Positions 25,653 through 32,815 of a stretch of 64,000 nt of DNA are shown here, one piece after another; the stretch's first letter is position 1; the number at the start of each line of letters is the position of its first letter. The DNA comes from Fibrobacter sp. UWP2 (GTDB lineage Bacteria; Fibrobacterota; Fibrobacteria; Fibrobacterales; Fibrobacteraceae). Both the position numbers and the translations under genes were made by a program. The stretch covers positions 1 through 64,000 of the forward strand of contig NZ_FQYM01000005.1 in NCBI RefSeq assembly GCF_900141705.1, given 5' to 3'. A model generated the notes under the pieces. It worked only from the letters and a program-made list of their open reading frames with translations. It had not been told where the DNA came from and did no database searches.

Positions 25653-27293
25653 ATGAACTACTTAAAAAGACAAAAGGTCTGCAAAGCGGCGGTGCTATTC
25701 GCCTTGACTCTTGCGGCATGTTCCACGGATGACGGTAAACCCGACACCGTGATGGGCGGCTCTGCCGAAGAGACCGGCTTGACCCCGGTGCTTGCCGATA
25801 TTTCGGTGGGTGGCAAAATGGCGAATATGCCTTCGCTTGTCACTCCGAACGGTAATGAATACGATGAGAACACATCAATTCAGCTTAATGTATCGCTGAT
25901 GAAGGTGTTCGAATTGGATTCGTCGACTTTGGATACGACGGGAGTTGTTTATGAAGGCGCTTTTATAAACGAATCCGGAAAATTCGCAATCGACAGCGTT
26001 ACTTTTAACAGTCCGTATGCGCAATTCGAAATTCACCCCAATCGAAATAGTGATGATTGGTACGACGGCATCTGGTACAAGGATTATGTCCCGTATCAGG
26101 CCATAGTGGATTTGCGCGAGACTAGGAATGTGAATGTCAATGTAATGACCTACTTGGAAGCTTACCGTTTGCGCTATCTGGTGAATTCGGGTAAAACCTT
26201 TGCCGAAGCAAAAGCGCAGGCTGACAGGGAAGTTCTCGCGGCGTTTGGAATCGAGGGTGTTCCGTTCAATTTCGAAAAGAATGAACATGCCGCAGATTCT
26301 GATGTTGTCGATGTCCTGAACTTTGTGGGTTTGTACTTGGGCCCATCTTTGAGCAAATCTAGCGTTGAATCGTTGGCGCAAAAGTTTGGCGAAGACGGAA
26401 CGTTTAACAATATTGACGAAGAGACGAAAAAACGTTTTACCGCATGGTCGTTTAGCAAGCTGAATACTATTGTGAAAGAAGACGCCCAAGGCGTTTTGAA
26501 AATGTCCGAGCTGTCCAAAGAAATCAATACGAACTTTGCGATTCTTATGCAGGGCCTGGAAGAATGTACTGCGGAAAAAGAAGGTGCCGTTATTGAAAAT
26601 TCGGGTGTCTTGTTCAACTTTGTCTGTACGTCAAAAAAGTGGACAACTTCGGTTAAACAAGCTCCCTATGTTGCGGGCTCTATGACTGACGAACGCGACG
26701 GAAAGACATACAAGACGGTGACGTACACCTTGGAAAACGGAACGCAGACATGGTTTGGTGAAAACCTGATGTTCAACAGCCCCAATGGTTATTACTCGTT
26801 GTCCGAAGTGCTTGCGCTGGATACCTCGATTGTGATGGTGTCGCTTGATGAATGTCTGGCAGAAAGCGAAGTGCCGTCACTTTGCGATACGTTGCATGCC
26901 ATGGGCAATAACATCAACTACGATAGAATGATGGCCGCAATCGATTCTGTTGAAAAGGCTACTGGAACTTATCAGGGGGTTTGCCCCGATGGCTGGCGTC
27001 TTCCGAATGGCAACGATTGGGAGAAAATGTTCGGCTTTGTCAAGGAATCGCTGGATCTTGAAGTTTATACCCTTGCGGATTACTTGTTTGCCGCTGGATT
27101 TGGAAACGTGACTTCGAAAGATGGCGGCAAGGAAGTTTGGACCTATTATGCGGTAAAGCCCGATAGTGCGTATTCGGACCCTTGGGCATCGATGATCATG
27201 TTCGAAAGCTATGGAAAATGGCTCGTACAGCAACGTGCGCTGTGGTCTGACCAAATTATCCAGTTGAATGTGCGCTGCATCAAGGACGAATAA
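25653..27293 (+). CDS. Lipoprotein with C-terminal FISUMP (TIGR02145) domain
   Basis: The signal peptide ends in the lipobox 'LAAC' at about residue 23, and AGGAGG lies before the ATG. Residues ~50-300 form an uncharacterised extracellular region with 'NVNVMTYLEAYRLRYLVNSGKTFAEAKAQADREVLAAFGI', a pattern I have no family name for. Residues ~340-546 carry the FISUMP domain: 'MTDERDGKTYKTVTYTLENGTQTWFGENLMF', 'GVCPDGWRLPNGNDWEKMFGFV', 'RALWSDQIIQLNVRCIKD'. Likely surface-exposed. It is the downstream partner of the TIGR02147 gene and ends at a terminator. Confidence 0.87.
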   Translation: MNYLKRQKVCKAAVLFALTLAACSTDDGKPDTVMGGSAEETGLTPVLADISVGGKMANMPSLVTPNGNEYDENTSIQLNVSLMKVFELDSSTLDTTGVVYEGAFINESGKFAIDSVTFNSPYAQFEIHPNRNSDDWYDGIWYKDYVPYQAIVDLRETRNVNVNVMTYLEAYRLRYLVNSGKTFAEAKAQADREVLAAFGIEGVPFNFEKNEHAADSDVVDVLNFVGLYLGPSLSKSSVESLAQKFGEDGTFNNIDEETKKRFTAWSFSKLNTIVKEDAQGVLKMSELSKEINTNFAILMQGLEECTAEKEGAVIENSGVLFNFVCTSKKWTTSVKQAPYVAGSMTDERDGKTYKTVTYTLENGTQTWFGENLMFNSPNGYYSLSEVLALDTSIVMVSLDECLAESEVPSLCDTLHAMGNNINYDRMMAAIDSVEKATGTYQGVCPDGWRLPNGNDWEKMFGFVKESLDLEVYTLADYLFAAGFGNVTSKDGGKEVWTYYAVKPDSAYSDPWASMIMFESYGKWLVQQRALWSDQIIQLNVRCIKDE

Positions 27294-27323
27294 CGAATTT
27301 GGGGTAGAGAACAACGAGAGAAC

Positions 27324-27361
27324 GAGAAGGCGGGTCTCCAACCCTCCTTCTTCTTTTTTTT
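27324..27361 (+). terminator. Terminator after the FISUMP lipoprotein gene
   Basis: GAGAAGGCGGGT-CTCCA-ACCCTCCTTCTTC with one mismatch is followed by T8. Confidence 0.7.
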
Positions 27362-27430
27362 GTGGCAAGGAGGAAACAAATAATGTATCTTTATGGTATC
27401 TTGCGGAGTAGACGCAAGAAAAGGAATTGT

Positions 27431-28186
27431 ATGAAACCTGGTAAGACCGAACTTCGCCTGAACGCAGAAATCGAAAAGCGCGGTGCCTTGTTTGCCGTGC
27501 TCATTGACCCGGACACGTCCGATGAGGCCGCGTTCGTGAAGGCGGGCGCGATGGCCGCCGAGAACGGCGCCGACCTGCTGCTCGTGGGCGGTTCTTACCT
27601 GGGTAACTTCACGCTCCCCAAGCAGGTGGCTGCCCTCAAGGCCAACGTGGACCTGCCCGTGGTCCTTTTTCCGGGTGGCGCCTCGCAGGTGGTTCCCGGT
27701 TTCGACGCGATGCTTTTCATGACGCTCGTGAGCGGCCGCAACCCGAACTACCTGATTGACGAACAGGTGCGCGGTGGCGCGCTCGTGCGTGCGCTCAACA
27801 TGGAAGCCATCCCGACGGCTTACCAGCTCATCAACAGCGGCAAGCGCACGACGGTGGAATACATCAGCGGTACCATGCCGGTGCCCGCCAACAAGCCCAA
27901 GCTCAGCATGGTGAATTCCATTGCCGCCGAACTCATGGGCATGCGCTATGTGTACCTCGAGGCCGGCAGCGGCGCCGAGGAACCGGTCCCTGTGGAGCAC
28001 ATCGCCTACACCCGCCGTGCCACCGAAATGACCATCATTACGGGCGGCGGCATCAAGGATCCGCAGACGGCTGCGGTGCGTGTGGCTGCCGGTGCGCAGA
28101 TTATTGTAACCGGGACTCTTTGGGAAAAAGTGAATGACCCCGCCCTTTTAAAGGAGTTTGCGGTGGCCATCCATACAAAAGGCTAA
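27431..28186 (+). CDS. Geranylgeranylglyceryl-phosphate synthase family (GGGPS/PcrB)
   Basis: A TIM-barrel prenyltransferase that joins a polyprenyl diphosphate to sn-glycerol-1-phosphate. Visible family blocks: 'FAVLIDPDTSDEAAFVKAGA', 'GADLLLVGGSYLG', 'VVLFPGGASQVVPGFDAMLFMTLVSGRNPNYLI', 'GMRYVYLEAGSGAEEPVP' and 'ITGGGIKDPQTAAVRVAAGAQIIVTGTLW'. The fit is with the group II enzymes found in archaea and in Bacteroidetes/Fibrobacteres rather than the shorter Bacillus PcrB. ATG 27431 is preferred (aaaaggaa before it); the frame is open 23 codons upstream. The product lipid in this bacterium and the source of glycerol-1-phosphate are unknown. Confidence 0.9.
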   Translation: MKPGKTELRLNAEIEKRGALFAVLIDPDTSDEAAFVKAGAMAAENGADLLLVGGSYLGNFTLPKQVAALKANVDLPVVLFPGGASQVVPGFDAMLFMTLVSGRNPNYLIDEQVRGGALVRALNMEAIPTAYQLINSGKRTTVEYISGTMPVPANKPKLSMVNSIAAELMGMRYVYLEAGSGAEEPVPVEHIAYTRRATEMTIITGGGIKDPQTAAVRVAAGAQIIVTGTLWEKVNDPALLKEFAVAIHTKG

Positions 28187-28248
28187 AAAAAGTGTATTTT
28201 TCAAAAAAGGAAAAGCCTCGGCTTCGGGGCTTGTTTTGAGGTATCGTA

Positions 28249-28497
28249 ATGAATAAACTCATAATACTGACCTATGTACTCCGTGGGCTTGGCTTTGTCC
28301 TGGTCCTGCTGAGCCTTTTTGGCCATAGCGTGATTTTGAATGTGTTCCCGGGGCTGGAAGGCCAGTCCATCAACCCGATCTTCTATTCGGGCATTGTGGT
28401 GTACCTGGTGGGTGCTGTCATCTATTTTATTGTGAACAAGAAACTGCGTGCCGAAAAGCGCCGCCGTGAAATTGAAGAGGCCCAAGACAAGCTATGA
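28249..28497 (+). CDS. Small two-helix membrane protein heading the ABC/PilT-like operon
   Basis: 82 residues with hydrophobic segments at ~4-27 and ~43-64 and a charged C-terminal tail ('KKLRAEKRRREIEEAQDKL'). The family is not recognised. It overlaps the next gene by 4 bases (ATGA), which ties it to the ABC transporter. It may be a transporter subunit or assembly factor; that is inference from position alone. Confidence 0.75.
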   Translation: MNKLIILTYVLRGLGFVLVLLSLFGHSVILNVFPGLEGQSINPIFYSGIVVYLVGAVIYFIVNKKLRAEKRRREIEEAQDKL

Positions 28498-29405
28498 TCC
28501 AGATTGAGCATTTGCACAAGACCTACCGCAGCGGCTTTTTAATGAAGCCGAAGCTCGCCCTCAAGGACGTGAGCTTTAATGTTGAGGACGGTCAGGTTTA
28601 CGGCTTTATTGGCCCCAATGGGGCGGGCAAGTCCACCACCATCAAGGTGCTGACGGGCCTGTTGAATTTTGATTCGGGCAAGGTGCTGGTGAACGGCATC
28701 AGCCCGCGCGATGTGAAGAGCCGCCGCTACATCGGTTACTCCCCGGAGCAGCCGTACTTTTACGATTACCTCACGGGGCGCGAGCTCCTGCGCTTCTACG
28801 GCAAGCTGGTGGGACTCGACGGTGCGAAACTTGACAAGCGCATCACCTGGGCGCTCGAGCTTCTGCACGCGAACAAGGACTGGATCGACCGCCGCCTGCG
28901 TTCGTACTCCAAGGGCATGATGCAGCGCGTGGGCATTGCGCAGGCGATTCTCGGCAAGCCGAAACTCTTGATTCTCGACGAGCCGATGAGCGGGCTCGAC
29001 CCGATGGGCCGCCGCGACGTGCGCGAGGCTATACAGCAGCTGAACCGCGATGGCGTGACTATCTTCTATTCGAGCCACCTGCTGAGCGACGTTGAAAGCA
29101 TTAGCCACAAGGTCGCGATGATCGTGGATGGCAAGATTGTGCGAGAAGGTACAGTCGACGAGATTACCGAGTCGTGCGGGGTGGAATACCACGTGCGTAC
29201 GCGCAAGGCGATTCTCGAGAGCGACCTGCCGCAGGGCGTTTCGCTTACGGGACACCCGGAAGAATTCGTGTGCGAGGACGATGCCGCCCGCGACCGCCTG
29301 CTGGGCTACTGCCTTGCGAACGGGATTGCGGTCGAGAAGATGGACCACAAGCGTCCGAGCCTCGAGGACATTTTGACGGAGGAGATTGCACGTGCAGACG
29401 CTTAA
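28494..29405 (+). CDS. ABC transporter ATP-binding protein (ABC-2 type)
   Basis: The first ~220 residues are a full ABC ATPase: Walker A 'GPNGAGKSTT', Q-loop 'GYSPEQPYFYDYLTGREL', signature 'YSKGMMQRVGIAQ', Walker B 'LLILDEPMSGLDP', H-loop 'FYSSHLLSD'. The C-terminal ~80 residues are an accessory domain common in export ATPases of the CcmA/drug-efflux class. With the following ABC-2 permease it forms an exporter or lipid/protein mobilising system at the inner membrane. Translationally coupled on both sides. Confidence 0.95.
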   Translation: MIQIEHLHKTYRSGFLMKPKLALKDVSFNVEDGQVYGFIGPNGAGKSTTIKVLTGLLNFDSGKVLVNGISPRDVKSRRYIGYSPEQPYFYDYLTGRELLRFYGKLVGLDGAKLDKRITWALELLHANKDWIDRRLRSYSKGMMQRVGIAQAILGKPKLLILDEPMSGLDPMGRRDVREAIQQLNRDGVTIFYSSHLLSDVESISHKVAMIVDGKIVREGTVDEITESCGVEYHVRTRKAILESDLPQGVSLTGHPEEFVCEDDAARDRLLGYCLANGIAVEKMDHKRPSLEDILTEEIARADA

Positions 29406-30195
29406 GTATATTGCGGTTATCGCTCACAACACATTCCGCGAATCTATCCGCGACAAGATTCTCTACAACATCGTGTTCCTCGCGATTGCGCTCACCCTGT
29501 TCAGCATCGTGCTTGGCGAATGGTCGGTGTTTGACCGCGCCTACGTGATCAAGTCCACTACGCTTTCGGTGATGAGCCTCTCGGGCCTCCTGATTTCCAT
29601 CTTCGTGGGTATCAGCCTGGTGCAGAAGGAAATCCAGCGGCGCACGGTGCTCACGCTGCTTTCTAAGCCGATTAGTCGCGTGACGTTTATCGTGGGCAAG
29701 TACTTTGGCCTCCTTGCCGTGGTGGCGGTACACCTCACGCTTTTGACGGTCATCTACTACCTGATGCTTTTCGTGATGAACGCGGAACCGACGGCGAGTC
29801 TGCTCCTTGCCATATACCTCATCTTCTGCGAGATGGCGGTGGTGATTGCGGTGGCGCTCCTGTTCAGCAGTTTCAGCAGCACGATTCTTTCGGCGCTCTT
29901 TACGCTGGGCGTGTACTTTGCGGGCCACCTGAGCAACGAGCTGTTGGAACAGGTGAGGTTTGCAAGTCGCATGGGCGAGATGGGCGATGCCTCTACGGCA
30001 TTGCTCGAAAAGGCTGCGGTGGTGATACACGCGATTTTCCCGGGGCTCTACCGCTACAACGTGACGAGTTACGTTGTGCACGGGCTTGCGCTCCCGGATA
30101 TGTATTTGTTCTGGAACACCGTCTATGCACTCGGTTACGTGGGAGTATTCCTCGCGATTGCAAGCTGGTGGTTTAGCCGGAGGGATTTCCTATGA
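29392..30195 (+). CDS. ABC-2 type permease
   Basis: Six transmembrane segments in the ABC-2/NosY-like arrangement: 'AHNTFRESIRDKILYNIVFLAIALTLF' at the start, then ~58-75, ~105-130, ~140-165, a long helix-rich loop, and the last at ~240-258. A family-typical sequence 'LVQKEIQRRTVLTLLSKPISRVTFIVGKYFG' follows the second segment. GTG 29392 is chosen as the start because GGAGGAG at 29378-29384 lies 7 bases before it; a TTG at 29386 is possible. It overlaps the ATPase gene by 14 bases and the next gene by 4. Confidence 0.9.
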   Translation: MQTLKYIAVIAHNTFRESIRDKILYNIVFLAIALTLFSIVLGEWSVFDRAYVIKSTTLSVMSLSGLLISIFVGISLVQKEIQRRTVLTLLSKPISRVTFIVGKYFGLLAVVAVHLTLLTVIYYLMLFVMNAEPTASLLLAIYLIFCEMAVVIAVALLFSSFSSTILSALFTLGVYFAGHLSNELLEQVRFASRMGEMGDASTALLEKAAVVIHAIFPGLYRYNVTSYVVHGLALPDMYLFWNTVYALGYVGVFLAIASWWFSRRDFL

Positions 30196-31805
30196 GAAAC
30201 CTGTATATGGCGAAGGTCCTCGTCCACAACAAGATGGTGACGCAGGATCAGGTGGATGCCCATTGGGCCGAGGCGAACGACCAGGTCGATATCGGCCAGG
30301 TCTTGGTGAAGGCCGGGCTCTTGCAACAGGCGGTTTACGAGAAGGTGCTTGCCTTCGTGAAGAACCTTGAAGCGAAGAATGCTGCCGCGCAGCCGGCGGC
30401 CGAGAGTGCCGCGCCCAAGCGTTCCACCATGTCCATCCCGGCGGTCAAACCGGTGGGTGTCCCGACCCCCGCGGCCCCGTCCCCGGTTAAGGCCGAGCCC
30501 AAGGACGAGGAGCCGACGCTCCAGATCGAGGGCAACAACATTTACGGTGAATCTACGTCCTCGAACCTTGATGTTGAAAAGGTCTCGGGTCTCGAGACCA
30601 CGAGTATTGCAAGCATTGGCATCACTACCGAGGATGGTTCCGACGAGTCTGCCGAAGAAGGCGAACTCCCGAGCCGCTTTGCGGTGGCTACGGGCGAGGG
30701 CACTGCTGTCGAGGCCCCCGAAACGCTGACCAACAAGATGAACTTGAAAAAGATGATCGCGTATGCCCGCAAGTTCGGTGCGACCGACATCTACCTGTTT
30801 GCTGACCGCCAGGTGGTGATGCGCCAGTCCGGGGCTTTGTTCCCGGTGACGGATCAGACGCTCGACAAAACGCGCTTGACGGAACTTTTGTCCGAAGCCT
30901 CCGAAGGATTTGCCGATGGTTACAAGGTCGCCATGGGCAAGAACTTTAGCAAGACATTTGGGCTTCCCGGTGTCGGGCGCGCCCGCATCACGGTGACCTG
31001 GAATGAGGTGGTGCCGAGTATCGCGATCCGCGTAATCCAAATGGAATCGGCGACGCTCGAGAATCTTTACTTGCCTCCGTTCTGCAGCAAGTTCGCAGAG
31101 CTCCACAGCGGTCTTGTGCTTATTGCAGGGCCGGCGTCCAGTGGTCGTTCTACGACCATGACATCTTTTGTCGAGACGATTGCCGCCAACCGTCAATGCT
31201 ACATCCAGACCATTGAACGCCCCATTGAGCGCGTGTTGCAGAACCCGAACGGGGCCCTCGCGCAAAAGGAAGTGGGTCTGCATGTGCGTTCTGGCATTGC
31301 AGGAATCGAGCTCGCCATGCGCGACGGCGCCGACGTGATATGCTTTGACCACTTGGAATCGATGGACGAACTCTCGCTATTGCTGCAGGCAGCTAATGCG
31401 GGCGCGCTTGTGTTCGCGGTGACGAACGGCAACAACATCCACGCATTGCTCTCGCGCCTGTTGGCGTCCGTTCCCGACGCCAACCGTTCGGCCTTTGCGA
31501 ATTCGCTTGCCGAACAGCTCAAAGGTGTTATTGTGCAGCACTTGATCCCGGTGGTGCAAAATCAGGGACTGGTGCTCGCTGCCGAGGCCATGCGTATTTC
31601 CTCGACTGTTGCGAACATGATTCGCAAGTGTGACCTCTCGCAGGTCGCCGCTGCCATCAGCAGCCAAAAGGATCAGGGCATTACGCTTGACGATTCCTTG
31701 CAAAAGTGCTTGGAGTCGGGTTACATTGAAGGTTCCGAAGCTTGGAAGCGCGCTTATGACAGCCGTCGCTTTGCGGCTTATCGCCCCACAGGTAAGGAGG
31801 CTTAA
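30192..31805 (+). CDS. PilT-like protein with substituted Walker A (pseudo-ATPase candidate)
   Basis: Residues ~1-60 resemble the N-terminal MshEN-type domain of pilus/secretion ATPases ('VLVHNKMVTQDQVDAHW', 'IGQVLVKAGLL'). A Pro/Ala linker (~65-110) and an acidic linker follow. Residues ~180-510 follow the PilT fold: 'MIAYARKFGATDIYLFADRQVVMRQSGALFPV', the P-loop 'IAGPASSGRSTTM' and 'ADVICFDHLESMDEL' at the Walker B place. The invariant P-loop Lys is Arg, and the Walker B/GE dyad and His box are lost, so nucleotide hydrolysis is doubtful. Two bases separate it from the next PilT-like gene; together they may form a mixed ring. Confidence 0.82.
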   Translation: MRNLYMAKVLVHNKMVTQDQVDAHWAEANDQVDIGQVLVKAGLLQQAVYEKVLAFVKNLEAKNAAAQPAAESAAPKRSTMSIPAVKPVGVPTPAAPSPVKAEPKDEEPTLQIEGNNIYGESTSSNLDVEKVSGLETTSIASIGITTEDGSDESAEEGELPSRFAVATGEGTAVEAPETLTNKMNLKKMIAYARKFGATDIYLFADRQVVMRQSGALFPVTDQTLDKTRLTELLSEASEGFADGYKVAMGKNFSKTFGLPGVGRARITVTWNEVVPSIAIRVIQMESATLENLYLPPFCSKFAELHSGLVLIAGPASSGRSTTMTSFVETIAANRQCYIQTIERPIERVLQNPNGALAQKEVGLHVRSGIAGIELAMRDGADVICFDHLESMDELSLLLQAANAGALVFAVTNGNNIHALLSRLLASVPDANRSAFANSLAEQLKGVIVQHLIPVVQNQGLVLAAEAMRISSTVANMIRKCDLSQVAAAISSQKDQGITLDDSLQKCLESGYIEGSEAWKRAYDSRRFAAYRPTGKEA

Positions 31806-31807
31806 TC

Positions 31808-32815
31808 ATGGCTACAGAAATTGAATCCCTGTTGGATTACGTGATGAACATTGGCGGTAGCGAACTGATTGTTGCCGAAGGCGCCCCTTCTGCGGTTCGT
31901 TTGGCTGGCAAGGTCTGCCGTATTCCCGACGCTCCGGCGGTGGGGTTTGGTGCCCTTCGCGAATTTTTGGGTTCCGTTGAAGGCGAATCCGGCTCGCTGA
32001 TTGGCGGCCCATGGGCTGGCACCAAGTGGCGCGTGCGTTATTTCCGTGAAGCGCTCGGTAACTCGGCAGTGTTCCGCCCGCTCATGGCCGAGTGCCCCAA
32101 CTTTGCGGACTTGGGTGCCCCGCAGACCATGGCGAACTTGCTCGGCATGAGTTCTGGCCTGGTAGTGTTCGCCGGTCCCGCCTGCTCTGGCAAAACCATG
32201 ACGGCAACCTCCTATGTGAACGCTCTTTGCGAATCCCGCATGATGCGTGCCTGCTTTTTGGATACGGCGAAGGAATTCCCCATTCGCACGGGCGAAAGTC
32301 TGGTGTTCGAGAACTCGAACGGTTCCGTTGCCGAAAAAATGTTGCAGGCACTCCGTTGCGGTTGCGATCTCTTTTGGATGGGCGACTTCAACAGCGAAAA
32401 CCTGATTCCCATGCTCCGTGCGGCCGAGTCGGGCGCTCTGGTGGTTTGCACCGTGACCGCGGGCAACTCCGTTGGCGTCCTTGACGCCTTGCTCTCGGCA
32501 GTGGCGCCCGAAGACCGCAACTTGGCACGCACTATGCTCACGGCGGCATTAAAGACCATTGTGGTCCAGCGCTTGTTGCAGGGTGCCGGCGAAAACGCAG
32601 GTGCGGTTCCCGCCTGGGAAATCCTTTACAACACGCAGAATGCGGCTTTGTTTATCCGTAGTGGCGACTTCTTCAAGTTGCCTTCTGTAATTGCGGCGTC
32701 CGCCTCGGAGGGCATGCTCCTGATGGACGACTGTTTGGCTGAACTCGTTCGTGCGGGTTACGTGACTCGCGAAGAAGCAGGTAGGTATGCTTCTAATACG
32801 GCACGCCTTGGCTAA
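31808..32815 (+). CDS. Second divergent PilT-like protein
   Basis: 335 residues, the length of PilT, with the same order of blocks but weak conservation: 'LLDYVMNIGGSELIVAEGAPSAVRLAGKV' (compare PilT 'ASDLHITAGAPPLIRLSGKL'), Walker A 'FAGPACSGKTMT' with the Lys present, 'CDLFWMGDFNSENL' at Walker B (Glu replaced), 'ESGALVVCTVTAGNSVGVLDALL' at the His-box position with no His, and 'GMLLMDDCLAELVRAGYVTREEA' near the end. It is a paralogue of the gene before it. The last 29 bases overlap the patatin-barrel gene. Confidence 0.8.
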   Translation: MATEIESLLDYVMNIGGSELIVAEGAPSAVRLAGKVCRIPDAPAVGFGALREFLGSVEGESGSLIGGPWAGTKWRVRYFREALGNSAVFRPLMAECPNFADLGAPQTMANLLGMSSGLVVFAGPACSGKTMTATSYVNALCESRMMRACFLDTAKEFPIRTGESLVFENSNGSVAEKMLQALRCGCDLFWMGDFNSENLIPMLRAAESGALVVCTVTAGNSVGVLDALLSAVAPEDRNLARTMLTAALKTIVVQRLLQGAGENAGAVPAWEILYNTQNAALFIRSGDFFKLPSVIAASASEGMLLMDDCLAELVRAGYVTREEAGRYASNTARLG

